Assembly (NCBI GenBank): GCA_013397455.1
Contig: VYZB01000079.1
Coordinates: 1,205,200-1,269,199 of the forward strand
Length of the DNA: 64,000 nt
Reading direction: 5' to 3'
DNA from: Crotophaga sulcirostris
Taxonomy: Eukaryota > Chordata > Aves > Cuculiformes > Crotophagidae
In this document: positions 62,000 through 64,000 of the stretch, piece after piece
Layout of the letters: every line of letters begins with the position of its first letter
Position numbering within the stretch: the first letter of the stretch is position 1
The notes under the pieces: model-generated
The model's database searches: none
The model's input: the letters and a program-made list of their open reading frames with translations, nothing else
Told to the model about the DNA's origin: nothing
Position numbers and translations under genes: made by a program

Positions 62000-62160
62000 G
62001 GAACTCTGGCAGCCATCTCATCCATCCTCTGCTACCTGTGTATAGATGCTTATGCCTTTAAAGATCTTCATTATTTGAGGCGTGCTGCCCTAATGTTTCA
62101 TTAGATCTGTAGTTTGAAAGCACTTTCTGAGCTAAAGTCAAATTTTCCCTGTCTTTCTGG
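62000..62160 (-). mobile_element. Probable CR1/L3-like LINE fossil
   Basis: The plus strand reads AACTCTGGCAGCCATCTCAT then CCATCCTCTGC, and later AAAGCACTTTCTGAGCTAA then AGTCAAATTTTCCCTG. This follows the order of antisense CR1-clade tails ('gga.ctctgg.ggtcatct.atccatcc.ctgc...gaaagttttcctaa..tc.aatctccctg'). Highly diverged; orientation inferred from that pattern. Confidence 0.4.
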
Positions 62161-62569
62161 ATGCTTGTTAGCATTTCAACATAGATAATGAAACTAGTGT
62201 ATTAAAGAAAAAGAAAACAAACTAAAAATTCCCAAAAGTTTTTTAAGCAGGCAAGAAGGGAGGCTTACAGTGCATCTGCAGACGTAGCTAGATTTTGCCA
62301 GTGACAAGATAGTGACTATCAGCATTATTAAAGAGATGTTTTAGGAGGTGCTCTGTTTTTGGAAGTAAGGTTGAAGCATTTATATTCTTTTTAAGCTAGA
62401 TTGCTTGGGAAAACTGAAAGGCTCTCCCAGCTCAAGCTAATGAAATATATTTGATTATATAGTGATTTTCTGACATTCTCCATACTTTTCAAGATTTTTT
62501 TTGCATCTGTATAAGACTCTCTCTTGTACTTCTTTTTGCCTTGTTGCCTGGTATTTGTTCAGTTACTGA

Positions 62570-63010
62570 TAGTCCCGCCGGTGTTGCAGACGTGAAGGAA
62601 GTTGTTTTTAATGCTCATTCACAGCCAGAGTTGTCTGGGAGGGTGTAAATTCTTCAAAAGCTCATTAAATTATTACCCTCATCCCAGACTGCAAGCTGCA
62701 AAACATTTTCCCCTAGTCTTAATGTCACTGTCTGTTCAGGCTTATTATTACACAGGAGATCACAAGATGTAACGTAGTACTGACATCGCTGCCGCGGGCT
62801 CCAAACACGCCGTCGCAAATATGGAAAGCTCGGGGCCCACATACCTATTATGGTTCTCATTACTCCGAACCACTCTGCTGCCAGCTCAGAGTTTAGAGGC
62901 AGTGGAGGGCAGGGTCCATTCACCACTGTCTCTCTCTGGTGGCACAGGGCAGTATTAAATGCATGGTGCTCAGCAGATCGGTTCTTATTATTAACGAGAA
63001 TCTCCAAACA
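62570..63010. promoter_or_regulatory. CpG-dense segment, possible conserved element or exon
   Basis: Eight CpGs fall between 62773 and 62832 (including GCCGCGGG and ACGCCGTCGC) inside AT-rich, CpG-poor surroundings. The left part (AAGCTCATTAAATTATTACC, GTCTTAATGTCACTG) has the texture of conserved regulatory DNA. A minus-strand frame of 117 codons and a plus-strand acceptor-like TTATTATTACACAG|GAG at 62756/62757 are present, but no known protein emerges in either direction. Alternatives are a conserved enhancer, an exon of an unrecognised transcript, or an unmethylated spot. Confidence 0.3.
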
Positions 63011-64000
63011 GAGAAACCTATCTGTCTGTCATTTCAAGGACTCTGGGTTTTTTTTGCTTAGCACACAGATATATAAATAGATCGTGCCTTAAGATTTTAA
63101 AGCTGTTTTGGGTCCTATTTGTGGCAGAAGCTAGCTACTAATGGAATAAAAATCCATAAATGCAACCTCTCTTGTGCTTGCAGCTTTTTTCACCCAAGTG
63201 TTTAAGAAAGCTTTACCACAGACCACACTCCATTGTTAACTGTAATTATCCTGGTAGCATAAATGAAAAGACTGAGACAGAAGAAACTAAAATGCTGCTC
63301 AGACTAGAAGCATGTGTTAATGTAAACCTTGCCTTGCCTTCTCCAAGCTTTCTTTTTCAACAGCTGGACCATGCTGCCTCTGAAGCGCACAGCAGTGCCA
63401 ATATGCTTCAGGGTCACATTAAAGCTTTAAAAAAATTTTAAAAAATTAAAGTTTAAATAGTTCTTTAGCATATGTACTATGGCTTCTCTTTTTTTTTTTT
63501 TCTGAATCAGAAGGGCTTTGGATCCAATATAAACCACTCACTGCTGACAGAGGGAAGCAATAGTTCTGCTTATGGCCAGAGGCACAGAAAGGTTTGGGTA
63601 ATACTGAGGCAACAGATAAATGAAAAGCCAAGGCATGTGGTGGCTACTCTCAGCATTGATAGGAGACTTAGAGGCAGCTCTGTATACCCATGGGCAGGCT
63701 CTTGACCCTCACTTCCAAACTGACACATGTACTTCCTGCATTCAGGAACTGAGCAGTTCCATGCACAAAGGCAGTGGTGGCATGTAAGCAAGAGCATAAA
63801 AAAGGGAAGGCAACCTAAGATGTAAAGGGAGACTGGTGTGTATTTTTTGGCTAAGTATCCTCAAAGTTGCTCACAAATAGAAAGTCTGGTTCAAAACAAG
63901 CTCAGCTGGTTTGTGGAGAAGGATATATACAGAAATAGTGTCCCTTGCTCCTGGAATGTACACGTCTGGGACTCAATGTTACAGCAGCAGGTTTTCACAT
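63011..64000. other. Gene-free sequence with simple tracts
   Basis: Contains A/T-rich simple sequence at 63425-63458 and a T run at 63486-63502. Short open frames on both strands are unrecognised. The 63260-63330 stretch (AAAAGACTGAGACAGAAG) hints at an antisense MIR but is too weak to list. Confidence 0.5.
63425..63502. repeat. A/T-rich simple sequence and poly-T
   Basis: CTTTAAAAAAATTTTAAAAA followed by ATTAAAGTTTAAATAG, and about 30 bases later a T run of roughly 13. Low-complexity DNA, probably nucleosome-disfavouring; no transposon body recognised. Confidence 0.8.

Noticed and set aside
63255..63330. Weak antisense MIR-like sequence
   Set aside because: Only one short core (GACTGAGACAG) resembles MIR; it does not extend.

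Overview
The window looks like nuclear DNA from a sauropsid, most likely a bird. It is moderately AT-rich and CpG-depleted. It has very few recognisable transposons, and all of those are old: CR1-like LINE 3' ends, MIR-like SINE fossils, and short palindromic relics of a type I know from reptile and bird genomes. There is no bacterial or viral gene organisation, no CpG-island promoter, no rRNA or tRNA gene and no CRISPR array. I could not recognise any known protein-coding gene. The longest open frames (about 110-170 codons) have ordinary composition, often run open in several frames at once, and are expected by chance in 64 kb. I therefore read the window as intronic or intergenic (gene-desert-like) DNA. 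The species assignment is inference.

Layout. 1-20 kb: unique sequence with three palindromic relics (3.4, 7.2, 14.5 kb), a probable CR1 tail (12.3 kb) and simple T-rich tracts. 20-30 kb: a possible decayed coding segment on the minus strand (20.5-20.9 kb), another relic (22.8 kb), two small tandem duplications (22.3 and 26.1 kb) and AT-rich stretches that could be conserved regulatory DNA. 30-34 kb: two sequence-supported candidate exons (30.63-30.74 and 32.36-32.39 kb, plus strand), a possible enhancer-like segment (31.85-32.06 kb) and two palindromic relics. 40-52 kb: the fossil-repeat-rich part, with a clear CR1-like 3' region (40.35-40.70 kb) and five MIR-like fragments. 50-64 kb: several segments with the look of conserved non-coding DNA, the most distinctive being 62.57-63.01 kb, which holds eight CpGs in about 60 bases.

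Nothing here supports a multi-gene system. The best leads are the recurrent palindromic relic family, the CpG-dense segment near the right end, the two candidate exons, and the frameshifted protein-like segment at 20.5-20.9 kb. All of these need alignment or transcript data, which I could not run. Family names for repeats come from remembered consensus patterns, not a database search.
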